Program-made: the position numbers and the translations under genes
Notes under the pieces: model-generated
Database searches by the model: none
The model's input: only the letters and a program-made list of their open reading frames with translations
Told to the model about the DNA's origin: nothing
Part shown: positions 1-5,811 of the stretch, one piece after another
How the letters are laid out: every line of letters begins with the position of its first letter
Numbering within the stretch: position 1 is the stretch's first letter
Assembly: GCA_007127625.1 (NCBI GenBank)
Contig: SKYZ01000042.1
Span: forward strand, 1-6,985
Direction of reading: 5' to 3'
Length of the DNA stretch: 6,985 nucleotides
Origin: Aquisalimonas sp.
Lineage (GTDB): Bacteria; Pseudomonadota; Gammaproteobacteria; Nitrococcales; Aquisalimonadaceae

Positions 1-303
1 AACGATCAGTGGCCGGAAGGTGCCCGCCTGACCCTCTACGATCGCTTCCAGCGCTACCTGAACAACGCCGGCAAGGCGGCCACGGCAGACTACGTGGCAC
101 TGGCCCGCGAGCACGGGCTGGATCCCGCGCAGATGGCGCTGGCCTGGGTGAACTCACGGCCGTTCCTCACCAGCAACATCATCGGCGCCACCACCATGGA
201 GCAGCTACGCAGCAACATCGCCAGCATGGACATGACACTGGGCGACGAGGTGCGCGAAGGCATCGAGGCCATTCACGCGCGCATGCCCAATCCCTGTCCG
301 TAA
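1..303 (+). CDS. tas: Tas-like aldo/keto reductase, C-terminal fragment (5' end outside window)
   Basis: This is the last 100 codons of an NADP(H)-dependent aldo/keto reductase of the Tas type, read in frame 1 and ending at TAA 301-303. The start, the catalytic Asp/Tyr/Lys/His tetrad and most of the (beta/alpha)8 barrel lie upstream of the window. The recognisable part is the final barrel strand and cofactor-binding tail: EHGLDPAQMALAWV, then the RPFLTSNIIGATTMEQLRSN stretch, whose IIGATTxEQL segment binds the NADP 2'-phosphate region in this superfamily, then a C-terminal helix ending near AIHARMPNP. This closely matches my memory of the E. coli Tas C-terminus (LLGATTMDQLKTNIESL...VHQVY). 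Tas suppresses tyrosine auxotrophy in E. coli, but its physiological substrate is unclear, so only generic carbonyl reduction in the cytosol can be claimed. The fragment is cut by the window edge; it is not a pseudogene. Confidence 0.88.
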   Translation, partial: NDQWPEGARLTLYDRFQRYLNNAGKAATADYVALAREHGLDPAQMALAWVNSRPFLTSNIIGATTMEQLRSNIASMDMTLGDEVREGIEAIHARMPNPCP

Positions 304-317
304 GCCCGTGGTCCACC

Positions 318-378
318 GAGCCGGGGGCAACGGCACCGAAGCATGCGGCAACATGCTTGCCCTTGTCGCCCCCGGCTT
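318..378. terminator. Nested inverted repeat downstream of tas, possible terminator
   Basis: A perfect 10-bp outer stem pairs 319-328 (AGCCGGGGGC) with 368-377 (GCCCCCGGCT), extended by a G-T wobble (318/378). It encloses a perfect 7-bp hairpin, AAGCATG 339-345 with CATGCTT 352-358 around the loop CGGCAA. It begins 15 nt after the tas stop, the usual place for an intrinsic terminator, but only a short TTCT follows the outer arm on the + strand and there is no U-tract. A terminator is plausible but not certain; it could instead be a structured RNA element or a protein-binding site. Confidence 0.5.
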
Positions 379-385
379 CTATACC
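357..385 (+). promoter_or_regulatory. Weak sigma70-like promoter ahead of the DUF6763-like gene and nfi
   Basis: TTGCCC (357-362) and TATACC (380-385) each match 4 of 6 consensus positions of the -35 and -10 boxes, with an optimal 17-nt spacer. Transcription would start near 392, leaving a leader of about 130 nt. The boxes overlap the right half of the nested inverted repeat, so folding or protein binding there could affect initiation. It was chosen by eye; such matches are common by chance. Confidence 0.3.
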
Positions 386-392
386 TAGGGGT

Positions 393-464
393 ACGTCCAC
401 GGACGTGGGACGGCCCACCATCACTGCACCGGTGGAGCCGCCTGACCCCCGGGCCACCGCCCGG
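393..464. repeat. Cluster of short inverted repeats in the presumed leader
   Basis: Several short dyads crowd this stretch. ACGTCC/GGACGT (393-398 with 401-406) is a 14-bp interrupted palindrome. GTGGG/CCCAC pairs 405-409 with 414-418. CACCGGTG (427-434) is a perfect 8-bp palindrome. CCGGGC/GCCCGG pairs 449-454 with 459-464 around a CACC loop. Some dyads overlap and are mutually exclusive. They could be operators or leader RNA structure, but high GC makes chance dyads frequent. The remaining spacer up to 510 shows nothing further that I recognise. Confidence 0.35.
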
Positions 465-522
465 ATCATCCGATTACCTCTGTCAAACGGCTGGCATGCC
501 GCGCCGCGGGGGAGGAGCAGGC

Positions 523-822
523 ATGGGTATGCAATACCAACCCGTTATCGGTGACTGGTACGAAACCGCCACGGGGGAGGCCTTCGAGGTCGTGGCGCTG
601 GACCCGGACGAAGGCACCCTGGAAATCCAGTACTTCGACGGCGCCATCGAGGAACTGGAGATGGAAACCTGGCTGGAGCTGGAGCTGGTGCCCATCGAGC
701 CGCCGGAGGACTATTCCGGGTCGCTGGACATTTCCCGGGAGGACTACGGCATGGGCTTCGACGAGGGTGTCTCCATGCGCTTCAACGGCAACCCCCTGGA
801 CGGCTTCGACTTCGACCGCTGA
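523..822 (+). CDS. Small, highly acidic DUF6763-like protein
   Basis: A 99-residue cytosolic protein with no signal peptide or membrane segment. I recognise it, from memory and not from a search, as resembling the DUF6763 family of short gammaproteobacterial proteins; no function is established. Residues about 7-50 (VIGDWYETATGEAFEVVALD, then a TLEIQYFDG stretch) alternate hydrophobic and polar residues as a small beta-barrel of the SH3/Tudor kind would; that fold is my inference. The protein has about 26 Asp/Glu against 3 Arg and no Lys, with a Gly/Asp/Phe-rich tail (GNPLDGFDFDR). The ATG at 523 was chosen over the in-frame ATG at 343 because GGAGGAG (511-517) sits 5 nt upstream and the upstream reading looks non-coding; the ATG at 529 is an alternative start. 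The stop lies 6 nt before nfi, so the two are probably cotranscribed. Confidence 0.8.
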   Translation: MGMQYQPVIGDWYETATGEAFEVVALDPDEGTLEIQYFDGAIEELEMETWLELELVPIEPPEDYSGSLDISREDYGMGFDEGVSMRFNGNPLDGFDFDR

Positions 823-828
823 ACGGGA

Positions 829-1500
829 ATGGAAGACAGCGTCTCTCCCATTCCCGCCTCATGGCCCCGTGATCTGGATAGTGCCCGCACCGTGCAGCGA
901 GCCATGGCGCCGCGTGTGCGACTGCAGGACGACACCGCCCGCGTCGGCACCATCGCCGGGGTGGACACCGGATTCGAGGATGGCGGCAGCACCGCACGGG
1001 CCTGCATTGCCGTTGTCCGGTGGCCGGACCTTACTCCCGTTACCACCGTTATCGGCCGCGCTGCCGTTGCCTTCCCGTACATTCCCGGCTATCTGTCCTT
1101 TCGGGAAATACCCGCGATACTGGCAGCCGTGGCGGAGCTGCCGGAGCTGCCCGACCTGCTGCTCTGCGACGGCCAGGGCATCGCCCATCCGCGGCGCTTC
1201 GGCATCGCGGCGCATCTCGGACTATGGCTGGACCGCCCAGCCATCGGTGTCGGCAAGAGCCGCCTGTGCGGAGAGCATGCGCCGGTGGGCAGCAACAAGG
1301 GCGAGGAACAGCCTCTGTACGACGGCGACGAGAGACTCGGTACCGTCGTACGCAGCCGCACTGGCGTCAAACCGGTGTACGTTTCGCCCGGGCACCGGGT
1401 GGATCATCAGGCGGCGGTGCGCTGGGTGCTGGCGTGCACCTCGAAATACCGACTGCCGGAGCCGATCCGCACAGCCGATCGCGCCGCTTCAGGGCGATGA
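829..1500 (+). CDS. nfi: Endonuclease V (deoxyinosine 3'-endonuclease)
   Basis: A 223-residue cytosolic Mg2+-dependent repair nuclease that cuts the second phosphodiester bond 3' of deoxyinosine, starting alternative excision repair of deaminated adenine. Full family length is present. Visible motifs: IAGVDTGFE with metal-binding Asp46; FPYIPGYLSFRE with the wedge residue Tyr84 and catalytic Glu93; LLLCDGQGIAHPRRFGIAAH with Asp114; GVGKSRLCG with Lys143; VYVSPGHRVD near 184-192; and a C-terminal PEPIRTADR in which Asp217 occupies the site of T. maritima His214. I recall Asp here in other active enzymes such as E. coli Nfi. The ATG start follows a weak purine-rich GAACGGGA and lies 6 nt after the preceding stop, suggesting translational coupling. 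The gene converges with the minus-strand receiver gene, 21 bp away, with no clear terminator between them. Confidence 0.95.
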   Translation: MEDSVSPIPASWPRDLDSARTVQRAMAPRVRLQDDTARVGTIAGVDTGFEDGGSTARACIAVVRWPDLTPVTTVIGRAAVAFPYIPGYLSFREIPAILAAVAELPELPDLLLCDGQGIAHPRRFGIAAHLGLWLDRPAIGVGKSRLCGEHAPVGSNKGEEQPLYDGDERLGTVVRSRTGVKPVYVSPGHRVDHQAAVRWVLACTSKYRLPEPIRTADRAASGR

Positions 1501-1521
1501 TCACGACCTGGCGGCCCCCGC

Positions 1522-2949
1522 TCAGACGGCGAGCAGCAACGCCGCCAGTACCCCGACGGCCAGCACCAGGCCGCCAATCAGGGTGAATCGGCGCATGCGG
1601 GCGTGGGCTGCATGCGCCTCGGCGGCAGCCTCCTCCGCGGCGGCTGCGGCGGCTTCCCGCAGCATGGCCTCGGAGGCACTCTCGACCGCCGACTCCACGG
1701 CCGATGTCGCCGCCTGTGCCGCCCGGTCCCGAACCCACTGATCCAGGGCGTTCTTCAGCACCGGCACGCCGTGGTCGTTCAGCGAGGCAATCAACTGCTC
1801 ACGAAAGACTTCACTGTCCGCGAGCCCTTCAAGTCGCTGCGCCAGCAGCGCGTCCACCTGCTCACTGAGCTCGTCGTCACGGGATCCGTCCGGCTGCTGT
1901 TGCACCAGACCCGCCTGCACTGCCTGTTCGGCGGCGGATCGCGCCGCTTGCTGCGCCTCCTGCTGCAGGCTGGCAGAGACCTCAGCCACCGCCTGCTGTG
2001 CGGCAATCCGGGCAGCCTCGGTCGCTTCGCGGATCAGCTCACGACGGGATCCGGCCAGTTCCTCGGCCAGGGCATCCAGGCGCTGATCGAGCTCCTCCGG
2101 GGTCACCGAGGCACCACCGCCCAGCTCCGCCCGGAAACTCTCGCGCAATTCCGCACCCATGCGATCGAGCTGGTGCTGCCAGTGGATACTGGCCTCGTCG
2201 AGCCGGGTGCCAACGGCGTCGGTGGCGGCGCTGCGGGCGGCCTCTTCGGCCCGCCTCTCGATGGCGGCAACATCCACCTCCGGCGCCGGGGGCGCAGGGT
2301 CCGCAGGGGCGGGGCCAGGCTCCGGCTCCGACTCGGCGGCGGGCTCCGGCTCCGGCGCCGGCACCACCGGCTCCGGGCGTCGCGAAACGGACATCGCCGG
2401 CTCGGGCTCCGCCGGGGGTGTGGGCGCAAAGTCGGACTCCGGTTGCCCATCGGGTTCCGGCTCCGGATCGGGCTCCGTAACGTCAGCCGGTGCGGTTGCC
2501 AACGGCTCCTCGGGGTCCTCTTCAGTGACGGTGGGCGCGGCCTGCGGCGGGACCGCCGGAGCGGATTCGGCGGACCGCTCCCAAGCCTGCACCTGCCGCA
2601 GAACGTGATCGAGGCCGTCATCGCTGGTGGGTTTGGAAAGGAAACCACAGATGCCGATTTCCCGGGCACGATTGCGATCATTGTCGCTGTCCTGGGAGGT
2701 ATACATCACCAGGGGAACCGGCGGACACTCGGGCAGGGCCTGGATGGCCTGAGCCGCCTCGAAGCCGTCCATGTCCGGCATCATGTAGTCGAGGAAGACC
2801 ACGTCCGGCACGGAATGACGCAGGTGATCCAGTGCCTCGCCACCGGAGCCGGCCACGTCCACCTCCAGGCCGCGGCGCGTCAGCAGTTTGCTCAATGCGA
2901 CCCGCGCCAGGCGGGAGTCATCCACCACCAGCGCCCTGTTCAAACCCAT
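1522..2949 (-). CDS. Tail-anchored response regulator: receiver domain, Pro/Glu linker, helical region, C-terminal TM
   Basis: A 475-residue protein with an unusual layout. Residues 1-122 form a complete CheY-like receiver: acidic pair Asp10/Asp11, phosphoacceptor Asp54 in VVFLDYMMPDMDG, Thr84 and Lys106 in FLSKP. Residues about 124-224 are a low-complexity Pro/Glu/Ala linker with many EPEP units. Residues about 225-450 are Ala/Glu/Gln/Arg-rich and predicted helical, probably coiled coil. Residues 455-475 (TLIGGLVLAVGVLAALLLAV at the very end) form a single hydrophobic helix preceded by RMRR, so the body should face the cytosol with nothing left outside: a tail-anchored topology. No DNA-binding, GGDEF, EAL or HD output domain is visible. 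The ATG at 2949 was chosen over an in-frame upstream start at 2997 because AGGGAG sits 7 nt before it and the receiver begins at once. No histidine kinase is in the window, so the partner is unknown. It may act as a membrane-tethered scaffold or phosphate sink; this is inference. Confidence 0.9.
   Translation of the reverse strand: MGLNRALVVDDSRLARVALSKLLTRRGLEVDVAGSGGEALDHLRHSVPDVVFLDYMMPDMDGFEAAQAIQALPECPPVPLVMYTSQDSDNDRNRAREIGICGFLSKPTSDDGLDHVLRQVQAWERSAESAPAVPPQAAPTVTEEDPEEPLATAPADVTEPDPEPEPDGQPESDFAPTPPAEPEPAMSVSRRPEPVVPAPEPEPAAESEPEPGPAPADPAPPAPEVDVAAIERRAEEAARSAATDAVGTRLDEASIHWQHQLDRMGAELRESFRAELGGGASVTPEELDQRLDALAEELAGSRRELIREATEAARIAAQQAVAEVSASLQQEAQQAARSAAEQAVQAGLVQQQPDGSRDDELSEQVDALLAQRLEGLADSEVFREQLIASLNDHGVPVLKNALDQWVRDRAAQAATSAVESAVESASEAMLREAAAAAAEEAAAEAHAAHARMRRFTLIGGLVLAVGVLAALLLAV
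2317..2478 (-). repeat. Low-complexity GAGCC-type coding repeat (Pro/Glu linker)
   Basis: On the + strand this stretch is built from many imperfect copies of GGCTCC/CTCCGG, encoding Glu-Pro units at about residues 158-211 of the receiver protein. The units are short and degenerate. Such tracts can expand or contract by slippage, so linker length may vary between strains. Confidence 0.75.
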
Positions 2950-3103
2950 TCCTGTTCTCCCTGTGCTCGCGCCCGAAGGGCGGCGGTTCTGCCGCAACTA
3001 TCGCACGAGGCCGGGAGAGGGTTTTGCGCGACGGATCACAGTGTCGCGGTTCGCGCTGATCCGGTACCGTGACATCACAGTCCCCGTCGGCGGAGAACTG
3101 CCC
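2950..3103. promoter_or_regulatory. Divergent intergenic control region with a direct repeat
   Basis: This 154-bp gap separates two divergently transcribed genes and must hold promoters for both. I found no convincing -35/-10 pair on either strand. ATCACAGT occurs twice in direct orientation, at 3035-3042 and 3074-3081, 39 bp apart; it could be a regulator half-site but may be chance. GGCGGAG (3089-3095) is the ribosome binding site for the rightward gene, 8 nt before its ATG. Confidence 0.45.
2957..2962 (-). promoter_or_regulatory. Shine-Dalgarno site setting the receiver protein start
   Basis: The minus strand reads AGGGAG here with 7 nt to the ATG at 2949. No similarly good site precedes the longer in-frame start at 2997, so this site decides the start. 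Confidence 0.75.
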
Positions 3104-3487
3104 ATGAACCTGGAAAAAGTGGTCTTCGGTTTTTTCATCCTTCTCGCCCTGACCCTGAACTTCGGTTTCTTTCTCGGCGAGTTCGACAACCCGGATCACC
3201 ATAACGTCTACGAACTGTTCGCCGCCATTGTCGTCAGCCTCATCGCCACGGTCCTCAAGTTCGGGGAACGCACACAGATCGGTGCAGTTCTGCTGGCCGC
3301 CAGCCTGGTGGCGGATCTGCAGCTCATTGCCGCGGCGCTGGTCTGGGGCATGGCGGTGTACGTGGCTGACGTCGGGCTGACACCGGCGGTGATGGCCAGC
3401 ATCGTCTCCCTGTCCGGCGGCGCCCTGCTGGCCAACCTGGTCTCGGCGACACTGCTGGTGATCGAAACCTCAAGTCTGCAGCGATGA
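3104..3487 (+). CDS. DUF6394-like four-helix inner-membrane protein
   Basis: A 127-residue hydrophobic protein I recognise as resembling DUF6394, an uncharacterised family often placed directly before a TrkA-N/RCK channel gene; this is recalled, not searched. Four membrane segments are visible at about residues 5-25, 35-52, 58-86 and 93-121. The striking conserved-looking parts are the loop EFDNPDHHNVYELFAA (26-41) and KFGERTQIGAVLLA, with Asp71 inside the third segment (SLVADLQLIAA). Charged and His residues in or near the membrane fit an ion-handling or channel-partner role, but this is inference. The ATG at 3104 was chosen because GGCGGAG precedes it by 8 nt; an in-frame start at 2888 would run into the neighbouring gene. 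Its stop overlaps the channel start as ATGA (3484-3487), so the two products are likely made in linked amounts. Confidence 0.83.
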   Translation: MNLEKVVFGFFILLALTLNFGFFLGEFDNPDHHNVYELFAAIVVSLIATVLKFGERTQIGAVLLAASLVADLQLIAAALVWGMAVYVADVGLTPAVMASIVSLSGGALLANLVSATLLVIETSSLQR

Positions 3488-5208
3488 AGACCTCCGGCGG
3501 CACCATCGTTCCACTGATCCTGCGACGCATGCGGCCGCCGCTGCTGGTGCTGATCAGTGCCTACGCCATCGCCGTAGCCGGCCTGACCCTCATGCCCGGC
3601 CAGGATGGTGACGGCGCCCCCTGGCGCATGGACTTCTTCCATGCGTTCTACGTCATCACCTACACCGCCCCGACCATCGGCTTCGGCGAGATCCCTTACG
3701 AATTCACCGGTGCCCAGCGCCTGTGGGTGACGTTCAGCATCTACCTGACGGTGCTGGCCTGGCTCTATGCCGTAGGGACCATCATCTCGCTGATCCAGGA
3801 CCCGGCCTTTCGCGGAGCCATGCAGCGTGCCCGGCTGCGTCGCGCGGTGCGGCTCATGAGCGAGCCGTTCTACATCGTCTGCGGTTACGGCGACACCGGC
3901 AGCCTGCTGGTGCGCTCCCTCACCGAGCGCCGCCGCCGCGTGGTGGTGGTGGACCACGCCCAGGCGGCCATCGAGGCACTGGAGCTGCGGGATCTCGGCG
4001 TGTACGTGCCCGGTTTCCAGCTGGATGCCGAGGTGCCCGACAATCTGGCTGTCGCCGGGCTCCAGCACCGCTGGTGCGCCGGCATTGTCGCTGTCACCGA
4101 CAGCGATCACGCCAACCTCAAGGTGGCATTGACCAGCAAACTGCAGAACCGCTCGATGACGGTGGTTGCCCGGGCGTTGACCGCCGAGGGCGCCGCCAAC
4201 ATGGCCTCCTTCGGCACGGATAAGGTCATCAACGCCTACGATGGCTTCGCCGAACGCCTGCGCCTCGCCATTCTGTCGCCGGACATGCACCGCATACAGG
4301 ACTGGCTCACCGGGATACCGGCCACGAAGCTACCGGAACGCCCGCTGCCGCCATCGGGCCGCTGGATCATCTGCGGCTTCGGCCGCCTGGGTCGGGCAGT
4401 TTACCGGGAACTCAAACGCCTGGGCATGGAGGTGGTCATCGTCGACCGTGACCCGGCGGGCAATGCCTGCCCGCCCGACACCGTCGCCGGCAAAGGCACG
4501 GAGGCGGCCACCCTGCGCGCATCCGGCATTGCCTCGGCGGACGCCCTCTTGGCAGCAACCAGCGACGACGCCGACAACCTCTCCATCGTCATGACCGCTC
4601 GCACACTCAACCCCGACATCTACATCGCCGCACGGGAAAACGACCTCACCAGCAAGCCGCTGCTGCAGGCCGCCGGAGTAGACCTGCCGGTGGAGCCCAG
4701 CTACATCCTCGCAAGCCGCACCCTCTCAGTGCTCAACGCGCCGCTGCTGGATGACTTCCTGGATCAGGCACACGGCCAGGACCGCGCCTGGCAGGCCACG
4801 CTGGCGGAGGACATACAGGGCGTCGCCGCGGGAATCATTCCCGAGACCTGGACATTGCGCGTGAGCCAGGCCCGCGCGCCGGCGGTACTGGATGCCCTGG
4901 AGCGCGGCGTGGAGGTGCCGCTGTCGGCCATCACCCACCACCCCAGGGACCGGACACAGTCGCTGGACTGTCTGGCACTGATGCTGGTGCGGGAAGGCGA
5001 GTTCACCCTGCTACCCGGACAGGAGACCCGGCTGGCCAGCGGCGACCGGATCCTGTTCTGCGGCACGGATCAGGCGCTGGGGCTGATGACCGTGCCGCTC
5101 CGGCACGTCAACAATCTGCGTTACATGATCAGTGGCGAGAGCGTTCCCGACGGACTGCTCTGGCGGCTGCTGGTGGCCCGCCGAACCGGGCCACGTCACG
5201 CAAGGTAA
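3484..5208 (+). CDS. 2TM potassium-channel-like protein with two RCK/TrkA-N domains
   Basis: A 574-residue inner-membrane protein. The N-terminus has TM1 (about 18-37), a pore loop with filter TIGFGE at 64-69, and TM2 (about 79-104). The cytosolic part holds a first Rossmann RCK domain beginning IVCGYGDTG (131-139) with Asp157 ending the second strand, and a second beginning ICGFGRLG (296-303) with Asp321 in VIVDRD. A TrkA_C-like segment closes the chain (LASGDRILFCG, about 517-527). RCK domains normally gate K+ channels through nucleotide or ion binding; bacterial homologues act in K+ homeostasis and osmotic response. The filter ends in Glu where most K+ channels have Asp (GYGD or GFGD), so selectivity is predicted but not proven. 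Two RCK domains in one polypeptide mean a tetramer would carry a full gating ring of eight. Translation is probably coupled to the preceding gene by the ATGA overlap. Confidence 0.88.
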   Translation: MKTSGGTIVPLILRRMRPPLLVLISAYAIAVAGLTLMPGQDGDGAPWRMDFFHAFYVITYTAPTIGFGEIPYEFTGAQRLWVTFSIYLTVLAWLYAVGTIISLIQDPAFRGAMQRARLRRAVRLMSEPFYIVCGYGDTGSLLVRSLTERRRRVVVVDHAQAAIEALELRDLGVYVPGFQLDAEVPDNLAVAGLQHRWCAGIVAVTDSDHANLKVALTSKLQNRSMTVVARALTAEGAANMASFGTDKVINAYDGFAERLRLAILSPDMHRIQDWLTGIPATKLPERPLPPSGRWIICGFGRLGRAVYRELKRLGMEVVIVDRDPAGNACPPDTVAGKGTEAATLRASGIASADALLAATSDDADNLSIVMTARTLNPDIYIAARENDLTSKPLLQAAGVDLPVEPSYILASRTLSVLNAPLLDDFLDQAHGQDRAWQATLAEDIQGVAAGIIPETWTLRVSQARAPAVLDALERGVEVPLSAITHHPRDRTQSLDCLALMLVREGEFTLLPGQETRLASGDRILFCGTDQALGLMTVPLRHVNNLRYMISGESVPDGLLWRLLVARRTGPRHAR

Positions 5209-5225
5209 TGAGGCTCCGCCTGGGC

Positions 5226-5247
5226 GCGATCACCCCACCGTGATCGC
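5226..5247. terminator. Perfect stem-loop between convergent channel and Sel1 genes
   Basis: GCGATCAC (5226-5233) and GTGATCGC (5240-5247) form a perfect 8-bp stem around CCCACC. It lies 17 nt after the channel stop and spans the stop codon (5230-5232) of the opposing gene, so it could serve both directions. There is no strong T-tract on either side, only TT on the + strand, so it is a candidate and may act through pausing or RNA 3'-end protection instead. Confidence 0.5.
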
Positions 5248-5631
5248 TTCGTCGCTGCGCGACTCCAGCCACTCCCGGGCCGGACCGCAGCCGTTGATGG
5301 CGGCCTTGTAGAACCACTGCACCGCGGTCTGGTAGTCGACCTCGACACCGCGCCCCTCGGCGTACATGACACCCAGGTTATGCTGGGCTTCGGCGTGACC
5401 GTTCTCCGCCGCCTGCTGCAGCCAGGACACTGCAAGCTCGTTGTTGCGGGACACCCCCTGACCGCTGGCATGCAGGAAGCCGAGCGCGTGCTGCGCTTCC
5501 GGAAGCCCGCGCAGCGCTGCCTGGCGGTAGAATCGCGCTGCGGTCTCCATCTGCATGGCCACCCCGTCACCCATCTCGTAGCGCCGCCCGATCGCGTACG
5601 CTGCCTGCGCCATGTCGTCATTCGTCGTCAT
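5230..5631 (-). CDS. Small Sel1-repeat protein
   Basis: A 133-residue soluble protein made almost wholly of Sel1-like (SLR/TPR-like) repeats, which stack as helix pairs and bind other proteins. Three 36-residue units are visible at about 8-43, 44-79 and 80-115, with the repeat core AQxxLGxxxxxGxGV and AxxWxxxAAxxG (for example AQHALGFLHASGQGV and AQHNLGVMYAEGRGV). A short acidic tail follows. No signal peptide or membrane segment is seen, so it is probably cytosolic, unlike many secreted Sel1 proteins. The ATG at 5631 was chosen over an in-frame GTG at 5661 because an AGGG site (5638-5641) lies 6 nt before it. The partner is unknown. The gene lies downstream of the AmpG-like gene on the same strand but 180 bp away, so it probably has its own promoter. 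Confidence 0.85.
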   Translation of the reverse strand: MTTNDDMAQAAYAIGRRYEMGDGVAMQMETAARFYRQAALRGLPEAQHALGFLHASGQGVSRNNELAVSWLQQAAENGHAEAQHNLGVMYAEGRGVEVDYQTAVQWFYKAAINGCGPAREWLESRSDEAITVG

Positions 5632-5701
5632 TGTTATCCCTACCCTTTTCAAGCGTTGCACCTGCTACCTATGGGGCAGATACAAGCACGAACCGGGCCA
5701 A

Positions 5702-5732
5702 CCAATTTAATCATTAATTATCAATAACATGA
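5702..5732. promoter_or_regulatory. AT-rich island with an IHF-like sequence upstream of the Sel1 gene
   Basis: This short island is far more AT-rich than anything else in the window. TATCAATAACATG (5719-5731) matches the IHF consensus WATCAANNNNTTR at all but one defined position, with AT-rich DNA on its 5' side as in strong IHF sites. TTAATCATTAA (5707-5717) is an inverted repeat with one central base. It lies about 70-100 bp upstream of the Sel1 start, where a promoter or activator region would be expected. No confident -35/-10 pair could be assigned. Confidence 0.35.
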
Positions 5733-5751
5733 AGAGTCGCCGCCACCGGAG

Positions 5752-5783
5752 GGTGACGAAGGGTGATGACACCCTTGGGCACC
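5752..5783 (-). terminator. Stem-loop downstream of the AmpG-like gene
   Basis: AAGGGTG (5759-5765) and CACCCTT (5770-5776) pair perfectly around ATGA. After a 3x3 internal loop the stem continues as GGTG (5752-5755) with CACC (5780-5783). It sits about 30-60 nt after the permease stop on the minus strand. No T-tract follows, so intrinsic termination is uncertain. Confidence 0.45.
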
Positions 5784-5811
5784 TGGTGGCCGCCACGCGT
5801 CACCCGGGTCA

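Noticed and set aside
343..522. In-frame N-terminal extension of the DUF6763-like protein
   Set aside because: The extension is Pro/Arg-rich, crosses the inverted-repeat spacer and lacks a ribosome binding site, whereas the ATG at 523 has a strong one.
1477..1479. Asp217 in EndoV in place of T. maritima His214, as a possible inactivating change
   Set aside because: I recall Asp at this position in active homologues including E. coli Nfi, and all other catalytic residues are present, so it is normal family variation.
1501..1521. Possible terminator between convergent nfi and the receiver gene
   Set aside because: The 21-bp gap and its flanks show only 4-bp GC stems and no T-tract.
551..1741. 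Open frame of 396 codons on the + strand in another frame over the DUF6763-like gene and nfi
   Set aside because: It is Arg/Trp/Ser-rich and overlaps endonuclease V, whose catalytic motifs are in a different frame.
1603..3072. Long open frame of 489 codons on the + strand opposite the receiver gene
   Set aside because: It is antisense to a protein with an intact receiver domain, linker and TM tail. Its translation is Arg/Gly/Leu low complexity with no recognisable domain, as expected in GC-rich antisense frames, and it lacks a ribosome binding site.
3208..4290. Open frame of 360 codons on the minus strand opposite the channel operon
   Set aside because: It lies across both the DUF6394-like gene and the channel, which have clear domains and a good start. 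The antisense translation is Gly/His/Gln-rich and resembles no family I know.
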